Notes: generated from the sequence alone by a model not told the origin. DNA of 64,000 nucleotides from Thiocapsa rosea (GCF_003634315.1 NZ_RBXL01000001.1:3080501-3144500), one strand, 5' to 3'. Counted from the first letter of the stretch, positions 26,572 through 35,055 are shown. Translations and numbers: made by a program.

Positions 26572-27093
26572 TTGAACTTCCGCATCGCCGACACCTTCAC
26601 CGACAGTCTCGCCCGCCTCGCGGGCGACGAGCAGAAGGCCGTCAAGACCACCGCGTTCGACTTGCAGATCAACCCGGCCAACCCCGGCCCTTCGTTCCAC
26701 AAACTCGACAAGGCGCGGGATAAGAACTTCTGGTCGGTCCGGGTCAGCGGCGATATCCGCCTGATTGTCCATCGGGCCGCGGGGAGTCTCTTGCTGTGCT
26801 ACGTGGATCACCACGACCACGCCTACGCCTGGGCCGAGCGCCGCAAACTGGAGGTCCATCCGCAAACCGGTGCCGCACAGTTGGTCGAGATTCGCGAGCG
26901 CATCGAAGAGATTGCCGTGCCGGTCTACGTCGAGATCGCACAACCCACGCCCGCTAGGCCGCTTCTGTTTGCCCAACGCTCGGACTCGGAAACGAAGCCG
27001 ACGGCAGGAGGCCGTCGGCCTGTCAGCCTGCGCCGAGCATCTCCTCGACATAGACGGCGACTCCATCCATCAGCATCTGCACCGCCATCATGA
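26572..27093 (+). pseudogene. RelE-like N-terminal fragment of a UvrD-type helicase
   Basis: The TTG start at 26572 gives FRIADTFTDSLARLAGDEQKAVKTT and DKNFWSVRVSGDIRLIVHRAAGSLLLCYVDHHDHAYAWAERRKLE, a RelE/ParE-like module that in related proteins forms the N-terminus of a large UvrD-like helicase. The similarity ends near 26985. The rest of the frame runs into the marC terminator and marC coding region. The helicase part is gone, so this is a truncation at the island edge. A free-standing RelE-like product cannot be excluded. Confidence 0.65.
26997..27019 (-). terminator. Stem-loop at marC 3' end
   Basis: A perfect 9-bp stem, GCCGACGGC with GCCGTCGGC and a 5-nt loop, lies 3 bp beyond the marC stop in the direction of marC transcription. 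It is followed by a weak T-rich stretch (TTCGTTTCC). It probably ends marC transcription. Confidence 0.6.
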
Positions 27094-27625
27094 TCAGCAG
27101 CATCCCGGTGAGTCGGACCAGCGCCCGCAGCGCACGCGGTCCCAGCTTCTCCATCAGGAGCCCGGAGGCCAACAGGATCGCGGCGCTGACGCACCAAGCG
27201 GCGGTGAGTGCCGCAAACCAAGTCCAGAACCGATCGGGCTCGCGGCTCACCAGCAGCAGCACCGCGGCGAGGGCAGAGGGTCCGGCGATCATGGGTACCG
27301 CCAGCGGGACGATGAAAGGCTCCTCGTCGAGCTCGCGCCGCTCGGCCGCCTCTTGATCCGGAAAGACCATCCGCAGTGCGATGATGAAAAGCACCACGCC
27401 GCCCGCCACGCCGAGCGCCGGTTGCTTCAGCCCTAGGTAATGCAGGACCGCATTGCCTGCAGCCAGGAAAGCCAGCAGCACCAGGTAGGCGACCAGCAGC
27501 TCGCGCCCGATGATCCGAATGCGCCGGGGACGCGGATAACGTCCGAGCAGCGAATGGAACACCGGGATATTCCCCAGGGGGTCCATGATGATGGCGAGCA
27601 GGATGGCGGCGGAGAGTAGATCCAT
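27023..27625 (-). CDS. MarC-family integral membrane protein
   Basis: This 200-residue UPF0056/MarC protein has six hydrophobic segments. Family signs include IMDPLGNIPVFHSLL at the N-terminus, LGVAGGVVLFIIALRM, and PLAVPMIAGPSALAAVLLL. It sits in the inner membrane. Despite the name its role is unknown, and antibiotic-resistance claims for the family were withdrawn. It lies 39 bp downstream of the HxlR regulator on the same strand, so they may be cotranscribed. A stem-loop follows the stop codon. Confidence 0.9.
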   Translation of the reverse strand: MDLLSAAILLAIIMDPLGNIPVFHSLLGRYPRPRRIRIIGRELLVAYLVLLAFLAAGNAVLHYLGLKQPALGVAGGVVLFIIALRMVFPDQEAAERRELDEEPFIVPLAVPMIAGPSALAAVLLLVSREPDRFWTWFAALTAAWCVSAAILLASGLLMEKLGPRALRALVRLTGMLLIMMAVQMLMDGVAVYVEEMLGAG

Positions 27626-27664
27626 GCCATCAGTTTAGACGCTGTCCGAACGGCAGAGACTGCC

Positions 27665-28009
27665 CTAGCCGTTCGGCGGATCGCGTTGCTCGGCCGGTTC
27701 GGATACCGAGTCGAGCGTCCTGATCTGATCGATGATGCTCACCAGTTTCTGCCCCTTTTCGGTCAGTCCGTATTCCGTGCGCGGCGGGGACTCGGCAAAG
27801 ACCTGCTTGGACAGCAAGCCGTAGTGGGTCAGTTTGCGCAGCCGTTCCGACAGGACCTTGGTCGAGATGCCGTCGATATGACGTTCCAGTGCTCCGGGTC
27901 GCGCGATGCCGGCGCCGACGGCTTGCAGAACCGAGACCGACCATTTGCAGCCGACCACGTCTTCGAGTTTCTTGTAGGTCGAGCGCAGTGGCGAGGCTGT
28001 TTCTTTCAT
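27665..28009 (-). CDS. HxlR-family transcriptional regulator
   Basis: This 114-residue winged-helix regulator has VVGCKWSVSVLQAVGAGIARPGALERHIDGISTKVLSERLRKL, the HxlR helix-turn-helix. One cysteine at the start of the domain (VGC) is the position that senses electrophiles or oxidation in several relatives. It is divergent from a CPVC thioredoxin-like gene and upstream of marC. Control of the thioredoxin-like gene is the obvious hypothesis. Repeat copy C starts 4 bp upstream of its ATG. Confidence 0.88.
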   Translation of the reverse strand: MKETASPLRSTYKKLEDVVGCKWSVSVLQAVGAGIARPGALERHIDGISTKVLSERLRKLTHYGLLSKQVFAESPPRTEYGLTEKGQKLVSIIDQIRTLDSVSEPAEQRDPPNG

Positions 28010-28013
28010 TGTC

Positions 28014-28103
28014 TTTAAACCGCGTCCAGAGCGAAATGCTTATTTTCGAGTGAGCTTGAGGTTTGGTGCATCCACGGCCCCTTAGCGGAGACGCGTTTTA
28101 AAA
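28014..28103 (+). repeat. Palindromic element, copy C (left module only)
   Basis: TTTAAACCGCGTC at 28014 to ACGCGTTTTAAAA at about 28103 matches the left module of copies A and B closely (CGAGTGAGCTT, then GTTTGGTGCATCCACGGCCC). The right module is absent. This copy lies in the HxlR/thioredoxin-like intergenic region, directly upstream of the HxlR start and not at a gene 3' end. Confidence 0.85.
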
Positions 28104-28118
28104 TCAGTAAATTACACC

Positions 28119-28150
28119 AAAAGGTGCCCGGCTTACCGAAAAGTGCCCGC
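28119..28150. promoter_or_regulatory. Candidate HxlR operator (direct repeat)
   Basis: AAAAGGTGCCCG at 28119-28130 and GAAAAGTGCCCG at 28139-28150 form an imperfect direct repeat with a 20-bp period, in the only intergenic region between the HxlR gene and the divergent thioredoxin-like gene. The two-turn phasing on one DNA face fits a regulator site. Binding is inferred. Confidence 0.4.
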
Positions 28151-28232
28151 TATTCGAGCGGTCCTGTTGCTCCTACTATCCAAGTCAGGCTTCGGCATCC
28201 CGCCTTGGCTACCCATCAAAACGGAGACCAGG

Positions 28233-28469
28233 ATGAAGAGCAAAGCGATCTTCTATCATGCCGGTTGCCCTGTCTGCATCGCGGCCGAGCAAAGTTTAGC
28301 CAACGCCATCGACCCCGCAAGGTATGAGGTCGAGGTTGTTCATCTCGGCACCGACCGCGCGCGCCTGGACGAGGCGGAGGCATTCGGCGTCAAGTCCGTG
28401 CCGGCCCTGGTCATGGACGGGTCGGCGTTTCACGTCAACTTCGGTGCCGGCATCGATGCCTTGAGATAA
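28233..28469 (+). CDS. Thioredoxin-like protein with CPVC motif
   Basis: This 78-residue protein starts MKSKAIFYHAGCPVCIAAEQ, placing a CxxC redox pair after the first strand as in glutaredoxin-like folds. VKSVPALVMDG carries the cis-proline expected near the active site. The ATG at 28233 has a GGAG sequence upstream and is a better start than the longer frame. It is likely a cytosolic disulfide reductase or sensor. Its 3' end overlaps the convergent hydrogenase protease gene by 40 bp. It is probably controlled by the divergent HxlR regulator. Confidence 0.82.
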   Translation: MKSKAIFYHAGCPVCIAAEQSLANAIDPARYEVEVVHLGTDRARLDEAEAFGVKSVPALVMDGSAFHVNFGAGIDALR

Positions 28470-28939
28470 CCGTCGCCTGCGGCTTGACGCGGCTGGAGCG
28501 CCACGAGACCCGTGATGGCCTCGCAGAGGCCGGGGATTGCCGCGGCGACGGCCCGCGTCAAGCCGGGTGCCCAACCGATCTCTTCCGGCTGGATTCCGAA
28601 GATAATGATCTCGGAGGGGAGCACCCCGAGCGCCTCGCCCAGCACAAGGGCTTCGGCCAGACCGGCATCGTGCAGGGTTCCGCGCAGGTCCGAGTTCGGG
28701 GTCCGCAGGCAGTCGGGGGTGAAGCGTCGCCAAGTCCCGGGCGCCTCGCCCATCTCGGCCGCATCGACGATGATGACGCGATCGTAGCCCTGCAGGCTCA
28801 GGACCAATCCCAGCCCGGGTGTGCCGCCATCCAGGCCCGTCACGCCCGCGGGTAAGGCGGGCAGGGCGTCCAAGACGGCCGCGCCGACCCCGTCGTCTCC
28901 GCGCAATGGATTGCCCAACGCCAAGATGAGCGTGGTCAT
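28430..28939 (-). CDS. Hydrogenase maturation protease (HyaD/HycI family)
   Basis: The protein is 169 residues from the ATG at 28939, giving MTTLILALGNPLRGDDGVG, the family N-terminus with the nickel-ligand acidic residue (the first D of GDDG). The second conserved part is VIIVDAAEMGEAPGTWRRF. It clips the C-terminal tail of a NiFe hydrogenase large subunit after nickel insertion. Lying downstream of the group 3b alpha subunit gene on the same strand, with only a repeat copy between them, it is the likely partner of that enzyme. Confidence 0.88.
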   Translation of the reverse strand: MTTLILALGNPLRGDDGVGAAVLDALPALPAGVTGLDGGTPGLGLVLSLQGYDRVIIVDAAEMGEAPGTWRRFTPDCLRTPNSDLRGTLHDAGLAEALVLGEALGVLPSEIIIFGIQPEEIGWAPGLTRAVAAAIPGLCEAITGLVALQPRQAAGDGYLKASMPAPKLT

Positions 28940-29122
28940 GGGGGCTTTTGTCATCCTTGCGGCCACGCCGGCGCTCGGGGCGGAGCGCCGGGAGCTGCGT
29001 GACACCGCAGGAGCCTTGTCACGAGCAGGCCGAGAGGCTGGGTAGGACCAACGGCGTCGTGAAGAGAAAAGCGAATTCCCTGGACCCTCGGCATAACGCA
29101 GTTCAGCAAAAAATCCATCACA

Positions 29123-29213
29123 TTTAAACCGCGTCGACTCCGACGTTCGTTTGTCTCTGCGCGTCCGCGAGCCGGCGCCGGTCAATGCATGTCACTCGAA
29201 GACGCGGTTTAAA
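29123..29213 (-). repeat. Palindromic element, copy D (single module, divergent core)
   Basis: TTTAAACCGCGTCGACTCCGACG at 29123 and, at the other side, GACGCGGTTTAAA to 29213. The core differs from other left modules; its start resembles a right module (CTCCGACGTTCGT). The last bases contain the stop codon (TAA) of the group 3b hydrogenase alpha subunit. Confidence 0.7.
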
Positions 29214-30495
29214 CGAACTTCACGTCGAGCATGTGCGTCGAGCAAGAGATGCAGGGGTCGTACGCACGCACCAGCATCTCCAGCGCCAGGGTGATCTCCT
29301 GCTGCGTCCGGTCGAGGATCCCGGGGACGAGCGCGCGCATGTCCAGCTCGATGTTCGCCAGGTTCTGCCCGGTCGGGATGATGCAGTTCGCCCCGACGAT
29401 CGTCCCGTCCTCGATCCTGTAGTGATGGAAGAGGGTCCCGCGCGGCACGTCGGCGGCGCCGACACCTTCGCCCGACATGCGCGTCGGCGCGGCCGGCTCT
29501 TCGGGTTTGATCCCGAGGTCGAGCAACTGGTCGATCAGCAGGATCGCATCCTCCGTGCAATGGACGACCTCGACCGCCTGGGCCGCCGCATTCAGGTAGG
29601 GGTTGATCGTCTTGGGGTGGAGCCCGAGTACCTCAGCCGCGGCCTGCGCGCGGGGGTGCAGCAGATCGTAATTGATGTTGAAGCGCGCGAGCGCCCCGAC
29701 CATGTAGGACTCGCGCCGATGGCGGGTGTGCTTGGCGGATGAATGCGCGACGATGGTCTCGTTGGTCACCTCGCGATACTCGTCGAGTGGCCGGATCCCG
29801 CCGTCGCTGCTGGCGATGGATCCGTCGATGAAGCAGTACTCGTCATCCCGATGCAGTGCGACATATTCGGTGTCGCGCTCGAATGCCGGGAACTCCAGAC
29901 CCTGCAGGAGCTGGATCGTCGCGTCGCAGTCCGCACGCGAGGCGACCAGGCGCTCGCGCAGGGCGCGCAGTTCCGCGGGCTTGGGAAACTGCGTGAAGCC
30001 GCCGACCGTCATGGAGATGGGATGGGTATGGCGTCCGCAGAGGGTCGCGCAGAGATCCCCGGCAAGCTGCTTCATGCGCAATGCGCGCAGCACGATATCC
30101 GGCGCGCTCTTGGCCAGCGGGATCACGCTGCCGAGGCCGAGATAGTCCGGTGCCACCAGCATGTAGATATGCAGGACGTGGCTGTCGAGGATCTCGCCGT
30201 GAAAGTTCAGCTTGCGCAGCAGTGTCGTCTGCAGGCTGGGGGTGACGCCGAGCGCTTGCTCGGTCGCACGCAGGGAGGCCGTCGCGTGCCCGACTGCACA
30301 GATCCCGCAGATGCGCGAGGTGATGTGCGATGCCTCGTCGTAGGCGCGACCGCGCAGCATCGCCTCGAAGAAGCGCGGCGTTTCGACGATCTGCAGATCG
30401 CATTGGGTCAGCTCGCCGTTCTCGACATCCACGACGATGTTGCCGTGCCCCTCGACGCGTGTGACATGATGAACATCGACCTTGAGCGTACTCAT
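29209..30495 (-). CDS. hydA: Group 3b NiFe hydrogenase, large (alpha) subunit
   Basis: This 428-residue catalytic subunit has L1 motif RICGICAVGH and L2 motif DPCISCSTH, with all four nickel-ligand cysteines. After the last His only seven residues remain (MLDVKFV), a short tail expected to be removed by the adjacent maturation protease. The family is cytosolic and NADP(H)-linked (sulfhydrogenase type). The start at 30495 overlaps the delta subunit stop by 4 bp. The stop TAA lies inside repeat copy D. Confidence 0.92.
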   Translation of the reverse strand: MSTLKVDVHHVTRVEGHGNIVVDVENGELTQCDLQIVETPRFFEAMLRGRAYDEASHITSRICGICAVGHATASLRATEQALGVTPSLQTTLLRKLNFHGEILDSHVLHIYMLVAPDYLGLGSVIPLAKSAPDIVLRALRMKQLAGDLCATLCGRHTHPISMTVGGFTQFPKPAELRALRERLVASRADCDATIQLLQGLEFPAFERDTEYVALHRDDEYCFIDGSIASSDGGIRPLDEYREVTNETIVAHSSAKHTRHRRESYMVGALARFNINYDLLHPRAQAAAEVLGLHPKTINPYLNAAAQAVEVVHCTEDAILLIDQLLDLGIKPEEPAAPTRMSGEGVGAADVPRGTLFHHYRIEDGTIVGANCIIPTGQNLANIELDMRALVPGILDRTQQEITLALEMLVRAYDPCISCSTHMLDVKFV

Positions 30496-31247
30496 GCCGG
30501 CGTCACTCCTTCCATTTGCATGGTTTGATAGGTGAGGAACAGCGACAATCGGGCATCGATCTGCTCTTCGGTCATGCCTCGCTCGCGCAGTGCATCCTTG
30601 ATCGCCCCCAGATTGGGCGAGGGAATAAGCCCGCGACACCCCTCGCAGCCTTGCCCGCAGGACGGGCAGATGGCGTCGCAGCCGGCACGCGTGATGGGTC
30701 CGAGACAGGTCTGCCCGCGCAGGAACATGCAGACGTTCTCGGTGAGCTTGCACTCGATGCAGAGCGGGTAATCGGGGATGGCCGGCATGCGGCCCTGCAA
30801 CAGATGGGTGACCGCCATGGCGAATTCGTCGCGGTCGATCGGGCAGCCCGGGATCACGGCGTCGACCTTGATCACGGCGCTCAGCGGACGGGCCGGGTAG
30901 GTCTCGAACCAGTCCTTCTTCTCGCCGTAGACGTACTCGCGCACGTTCTCCAGCGGCATGCGATTGCGGATGGCGTTGATGCCGCCCAGATGGGCGCAGG
31001 CGCCGACCGCGATGACGATCTGCGCCTGCGTGCGGATCTCGCGGATCTTCTCCTCGTCGGACGCTCGCGTACAGGAGCCCTCGATGAAGGCGATCTGATA
31101 GTCGTCGCTGCGCTCGCTCATCGCCTCGCGAAACTGGACGATCTCGATCACCTCGAGGAGCTCGGGATGGCGTTGCAGGGTGTCGAGGACGGTGAGCTGG
31201 CAGCCTTCGCAGCTCGTGAACTCGAAAAAGGCGACCTTCGGCTTCAT
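30492..31247 (-). CDS. hydD: Group 3b NiFe hydrogenase, small (delta) subunit
   Basis: This 251-residue protein begins MKPKVAFFEFTSCEGCQLT, with the proximal cluster CxxC. VGACAHLGG and VIPGCPIDRDEF follow. A C-terminal set of cysteines (CIECKLTENVC...CLGPITRAGCDAICPSCGQGC) should hold two further clusters. It passes electrons from the NiFe site to the gamma subunit. It overlaps both neighbours by 4 bp in the hydBGDA order. Confidence 0.91.
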   Translation of the reverse strand: MKPKVAFFEFTSCEGCQLTVLDTLQRHPELLEVIEIVQFREAMSERSDDYQIAFIEGSCTRASDEEKIREIRTQAQIVIAVGACAHLGGINAIRNRMPLENVREYVYGEKKDWFETYPARPLSAVIKVDAVIPGCPIDRDEFAMAVTHLLQGRMPAIPDYPLCIECKLTENVCMFLRGQTCLGPITRAGCDAICPSCGQGCEGCRGLIPSPNLGAIKDALRERGMTEEQIDARLSLFLTYQTMQMEGVTPA

Positions 31248-32098
31248 GACAACGCCTCCTCGAGGTTCTTGACCTCGGCGTACGACAAGACGGGGCCTTG
31301 CTGGCAGGTGTAGATGTGATGCATCTGACAGTGCCCGCACTTGCCGACCCCGCATTTCATCTGCCGCTCGAAGCTCAGCCAGATATTGCCCTCGGCGATC
31401 CCGGCGGCGAGCAGCTCGTCGAGGACGAAGCGATACATGACCGGCGGCCCCACGATCGCGACGACCGTATTGCGTGCCGGGAACTTCACCTTCGGCAGCA
31501 GGGTGGTGATGACGCCCACCGGGCCGTCCCATCCCTCGCTCGGACGGTCCACCGTGACATGGCACTCGACATCCTCGCGGTCCGCCCAGGCCGCGAGGTC
31601 GGCCGGGAACAGAAAGTCGTTCGGCGTGCGCGCCCCGTAGAGCAGGGCCACACGCCCGTACTTGCCGCGCTCGTCCAGCACCTCGGTGATCAGCGAGCGC
31701 AGCGGTGCGAGCCCGAGCCCGCCGGCGATGAAGATGATGTCCTTGCCGTGGAAGCGGTCGATCGGGAATCCGTGCCCGAAGGGTCCGCGGACCGCGATCA
31801 TGCTGCCGACATCCAGCCGATGCAGCGCATCGGTCAGCTTCCCGACCCGACGCACGCACAGCTCGAAGGAGCCGTTGCTGCGCGCGGGCGAGGAGCAGAT
31901 GCTGATCGGAGCCTCGCCGATCCCCAGGATCGAGACCTCGACGAATTGCCCCGGCTTGTGGGCGATGGTGAAGCCGCTCGGCAGCTCAAGATGGAACCAC
32001 TTCTCCACCTCGGTGAACTGCTCGACCTCGACGATGCGCGCCGGGGTCGGCATGTAGATGGACGAATGGGTGAGTGTTTCGCGCAGGAGTGTGGTCAT
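31244..32098 (-). CDS. hydG: Group 3b hydrogenase gamma subunit (FAD/NAD(P)-binding)
   Basis: This 284-residue protein is of the ferredoxin-NADP reductase/dihydroorotate dehydrogenase electron-transfer type. KPGQFVEVSI and PISICSSPARSNG mark the FAD domain. FIAGGLGLAPLRSLI is the NAD(P)-binding start. The C-terminal set CGVGKCGHCQ...CQQGPVLSYAEV holds a 2Fe-2S cluster. It lets the enzyme exchange electrons with NAD(P)H in the cytosol. Start and stop overlap neighbours by 4 bp (ATGA). Confidence 0.92.
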   Translation of the reverse strand: MTTLLRETLTHSSIYMPTPARIVEVEQFTEVEKWFHLELPSGFTIAHKPGQFVEVSILGIGEAPISICSSPARSNGSFELCVRRVGKLTDALHRLDVGSMIAVRGPFGHGFPIDRFHGKDIIFIAGGLGLAPLRSLITEVLDERGKYGRVALLYGARTPNDFLFPADLAAWADREDVECHVTVDRPSEGWDGPVGVITTLLPKVKFPARNTVVAIVGPPVMYRFVLDELLAAGIAEGNIWLSFERQMKCGVGKCGHCQMHHIYTCQQGPVLSYAEVKNLEEALS

Positions 32099-33150
32099 GA
32101 CCGCGACGAGGCCTCCTCGGTGGCGGGCCGGCGGCGTTCGGCCAGGGTGTTGAGCAGGCCGATCGGCGTGATGTGGGCCGGACACGAGAGCGCGCAGCGT
32201 CCGCAACCCACGCATCCGAGCAGACCGTAGGACTCGAATTGATACTTGCCCTTGCGCAGGAAACGATGGCGCAGTCGTCGCGCTTGGGAGCTGCGGAAGT
32301 TGTGTCCGCCGGCGACCACGGCGAATTTCTCGATCAAGCAGGAATCCCAGACACGCACGCGTTTGCCGTGCTCGAGCTTCAGATCGATCTCGTCCAGCAC
32401 ATCGAAGCAGTAACAGGTCGGACAGACCTTCGTACATTGACCGCAGGCGAGGCAGGTGTCGCCGACCTCGTCCCAGAGCGCACTGTCCTGACTGGCCGCA
32501 AGCAGATCCGGAAGATCCGTCACGTCGCAGTCCAGCCGATAATCGAAGTTCGGCCACTTCCCGGCCATCACCTGGTTCACGCGCTCGTAGTCGGCCTCGA
32601 TAGGCTCCCAGAACAGGCTCAGCCCCTCGATCAACTGCTCGCCCTGCTCCGAGCCGATGTCCACCGCATAGCGATCGCCCAGATCGGTGAGGTGAATGTC
32701 GAAACCCTCGGGTACGGCCAACGTGCCCATGCTCTTGCAGAAGGCGTGGTCCATGCAGGGTTTCAGGCATTCGATGCTGACCAGGGTCGTCTTGCGCCGG
32801 CGTGCTTGATAGTGCTGATCGGTGTGGCCGGTGCCCTGGATCTTGTCCAGTAGGGTGATGGCGTGCAGGTCGCAGGTGTGCAGGGCCATGATCACCGTGG
32901 GCTGGATCTCTTCGATCAGCGGCGACATCTCCATCGTCTTCGCGTTGAAGGCGAAGAGATCCTCGCGCGGCGGCAGGAGGTACTTCTTGGGCGGGAGAAC
33001 GCTGGTGTGGTAATCGAACACCAGGTCGTCCGCGTTCTCGATCTCTTCGAAGATGTACTGACCGTAGGTCTCTCGAGGCGCCACGACGCGGTGGGTGTCA
33101 CGCAGGCGTTCGACCCACGCCTTGAGCGAGTGCTTGGGAAGTATTTTCAA
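32095..33150 (-). CDS. hydB: Group 3b hydrogenase beta subunit (4Fe-4S)
   Basis: I prefer the TTG at 33150, with GAGGG 7 bp upstream, giving 351 residues beginning (M)KILPKHSLKAWVERL, which matches where archaeal HydB proteins begin. The ATG at 33198 would add 16 unlikely residues. Features: LPPKKYLLPPRE, ALHTCDLHAITLLD, then two ferredoxin-like sets, CLACGQCTKVCPTCYC and CVGCGRCALSCPAH. It is the electron-transfer subunit. In the family it has been linked to sulfur or polysulfide reduction. It is the first gene of the four-gene operon. Confidence 0.9.
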   Translation of the reverse strand: MKILPKHSLKAWVERLRDTHRVVAPRETYGQYIFEEIENADDLVFDYHTSVLPPKKYLLPPREDLFAFNAKTMEMSPLIEEIQPTVIMALHTCDLHAITLLDKIQGTGHTDQHYQARRRKTTLVSIECLKPCMDHAFCKSMGTLAVPEGFDIHLTDLGDRYAVDIGSEQGEQLIEGLSLFWEPIEADYERVNQVMAGKWPNFDYRLDCDVTDLPDLLAASQDSALWDEVGDTCLACGQCTKVCPTCYCFDVLDEIDLKLEHGKRVRVWDSCLIEKFAVVAGGHNFRSSQARRLRHRFLRKGKYQFESYGLLGCVGCGRCALSCPAHITPIGLLNTLAERRRPATEEASSRS

Positions 33151-33483
33151 CGGGGTGTCCCTCGACAACGGAGGATCCGGTGCACCCGGCGGGGGCATCG
33201 GTCGGGGTGGAGCTGAAGGGCTCCGGAGCGGTCGGCGCCCTCGGGTAAAACGACCATGCGATGACTACGGGATTACGAAAATGCGCGCAGGGTAACCATC
33301 CGGGGGATGCAGCGCAAGCGACGCAAGACCTTGTCGTTGCGAGGGTGCTCGAGTGCGTTGCGGATGGAGAGCTCCTCATCGGCCGCTGCTGCGCTGCTGC
33401 GCTGCTTCGCATGCCTCGGTCGGCGTTGTAGACTCCGCTTCCTTTGAATCCCCACATCACACGTTCGAGGCGTCACGCGTCTT
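33151..33483. other. Divergent intergenic region, hydB / antiporter
   Basis: A 333-bp gap between the hydrogenase operon and the antiporter gene must hold promoters for both. A minus-strand stretch (about 33273-33390) reads AAADEELSIRNALEHPRNDKVLRRLRCIPRMVTLRAF with no convincing start. It may be a relic or chance. A CTGCTGCGCTGCTGCGCTG microrepeat lies near 33385-33405. Confidence 0.5.
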
Positions 33484-34455
33484 ATGGTCCTAGCATCACT
33501 CTCGGTCGTCCTCGGTCTGGCGCTGCTTCTATGGAGTGCCGATCGCTTCGTCGAAGGCGCTGCGGTGACCGCGAAGCATCTCGGGATGCCGCCCTTGCTG
33601 ATCGGCATGGTCGTCATCGGGTTCGGCACCTCGGCCCCGGAAATGGTGGTCTCGGCGATTGCGGCCTTTCAGGGCAACCCCGGGCTTGCGCTCGGCAACG
33701 CCTATGGCTCGAACATCACCAACATTGCGCTGATCTTGGGTCTCACCGCGATCATCAGCCCCATCGCGGTTCACTCCAGCGTGCTCCGCAAGGAGCTGCC
33801 GATCCTTGCCGGTGTCACCCTCTTCGCCGTGGTGTTGCTCATGGACGGCGAGCTGACCCGCATGGACGCTTGGGCGTTCCTGGGCGTTTTTGCGGCATTG
33901 ATGGGTTGGACCATCTGGCAAGGTCTGCGAGAACGCTCGGATGCCTTGGCCGGGGAGGTCACGCAGGAGCTCGATCAGGCGCGGATGCCGCTGCGCCGAG
34001 CCTTGATTTGGCTGGGCGTTGGCTTGGTCTTCCTGATCATCAGCTCGCGCATGCTGGTCTGGGGATCGGTCGAGATCGCCCATGCCTTGGGCGTGAGCGA
34101 TCTCATCATCGGTCTGACGATCGTTGCGGTGGGTACCTCGCTCCCGGAGCTGGCCTCCTCCGTCATCGCCGCGCGCAAGGGCGAGCATGATCTCGCCCTG
34201 GGCAACATCATCGGGTCGAATCTCTTCAATACGCTCGCCGTGGTCGGGATCGCGGGGGCCATCCATCCGATGCTCGTGCCGCCGGAGGTCATCTCACGCG
34301 ACATGATGGTGATGGGGCTGCTCACGCTGTCCTTGTTCGTGATCGGCTACGGGTTCCGCGGTCCGGGTCGAATCAACCGGGTCGAAGGCATGCTGCTTCT
34401 GGCCTGCTACGTCGGCTATACCGCCTACTTGATCGGCACCGTCTTCGGGGTTTAA
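33484..34455 (+). CDS. Calcium/sodium antiporter (CaCA family, YrbG-like)
   Basis: This 323-residue inner-membrane protein has two homologous halves. Each has an alpha-repeat: GFGTSAPEMVVSAIAA with GNAYGSNITNIALILG in the first, and VAVGTSLPELASSVIAA with GNIIGSNLFNTLAVVG in the second. The GTSxPE motifs bind cations. It has about ten membrane helices and exports Ca2+ in exchange for Na+ or H+. The stop codon TAA is formed inside the GTTTAAACCGCG end of repeat copy E. Confidence 0.93.
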   Translation: MVLASLSVVLGLALLLWSADRFVEGAAVTAKHLGMPPLLIGMVVIGFGTSAPEMVVSAIAAFQGNPGLALGNAYGSNITNIALILGLTAIISPIAVHSSVLRKELPILAGVTLFAVVLLMDGELTRMDAWAFLGVFAALMGWTIWQGLRERSDALAGEVTQELDQARMPLRRALIWLGVGLVFLIISSRMLVWGSVEIAHALGVSDLIIGLTIVAVGTSLPELASSVIAARKGEHDLALGNIIGSNLFNTLAVVGIAGAIHPMLVPPEVISRDMMVMGLLTLSLFVIGYGFRGPGRINRVEGMLLLACYVGYTAYLIGTVFGV

Positions 34456-34646
34456 ACCGCGTCAAGAGCGATATGCGTTGTTTTCATGGTGTGTTTGGCT
34501 TCGGAGATGTCCTCGATCTCGGTGGGGCGCGGTTTAAAATTTAATGTTTTTCAATATTTTAAACCGCGCCGCCTCCAGCGGTCGTCAAGTCTGCCGTGGC
34601 CGGTCCCATCCAAAAACATCGCATACCGCGCTGGGCGCGGTTTAAG
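34451..34646 (+). repeat. Bipartite palindromic element, copy E (full)
   Basis: Left module 34451 to about 34542 (GTTTAAACCGCG to CGCGGTTTAAAA) is of the subtype with GTTTGGCTTCGGAGATGTCC, shared with copies G and H. Right module runs from about 34558 to 34646. The left end supplies the antiporter stop codon. Confidence 0.88.
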
Positions 34647-34799
34647 CGCCTCGAGCGCGCGGGGGCAACACCGCTTGAGTGCGTCGTGAGTCAGCCGAGG
34701 ACAGGGTCTGGATTGATCCAGGTCAGGCTTTGATGTCGGGTCGCGTGTCGACACATTGACGTGGCGCTCGCGAAAACCCTACAGTCCCGCGTTGATTGT

Positions 34800-34992
34800 C
34801 CGGTGCCTCGAAGGCTTTCGCCTTCGGGGTTAAACGGGAAGTCGGTGCGCGGTGCCCTCGGGACCCGCAAAGCCGGCGCTGCCCCCGCAACGGTAGACGA
34901 GTCAAGACGCGGCGAAATGCCACTGTGAGTCATCACGGGAAGGCGCCGCGTCCGGGATCCGATCCCGCTCGTAAGCCCGGAGACCGGCCGGA
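34800..34992 (+). ncRNA. Cobalamin riboswitch
   Basis: The conserved blocks are all visible: TTAAACGGGAAGTCGGTG near 34830-34847, CCCCCGCAACGGT near 34882-34894, TGCCACTG at 34918-34925 and the B12 box AAGCCCGGAGACCGGCC at 34973-34989. It lies upstream of btuB and the cobalamin-salvage genes in the same direction. Binding of adenosylcobalamin should reduce expression of at least btuB. Confidence 0.96.
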
Positions 34993-35028
34993 TGATCGGG
35001 GACCGTTTCGATGTGTCTCGCATGCGTG

Positions 35029-35055
35029 CACGGGCCGACCTGACGTCGGCCCGTG
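35029..35055 (+). promoter_or_regulatory. Stem-loop after riboswitch (possible expression platform)
   Basis: A perfect 11-bp stem, CACGGGCCGAC with GTCGGCCCGTG and a 5-nt loop, lies 40 bp after the B12 box. It is followed by TCGTCTTCG and not by a run of T, so it is at best an atypical terminator. It may act in transcriptional or translational control of btuB. Confidence 0.5.

Noticed and set aside
34551-34754. Short minus-strand frames reading RPARYAMFLDG-like peptides at several loci
   Set aside because: They are translations of the right module of the palindromic element. The peptide similarity reflects DNA repeats, not a protein family.
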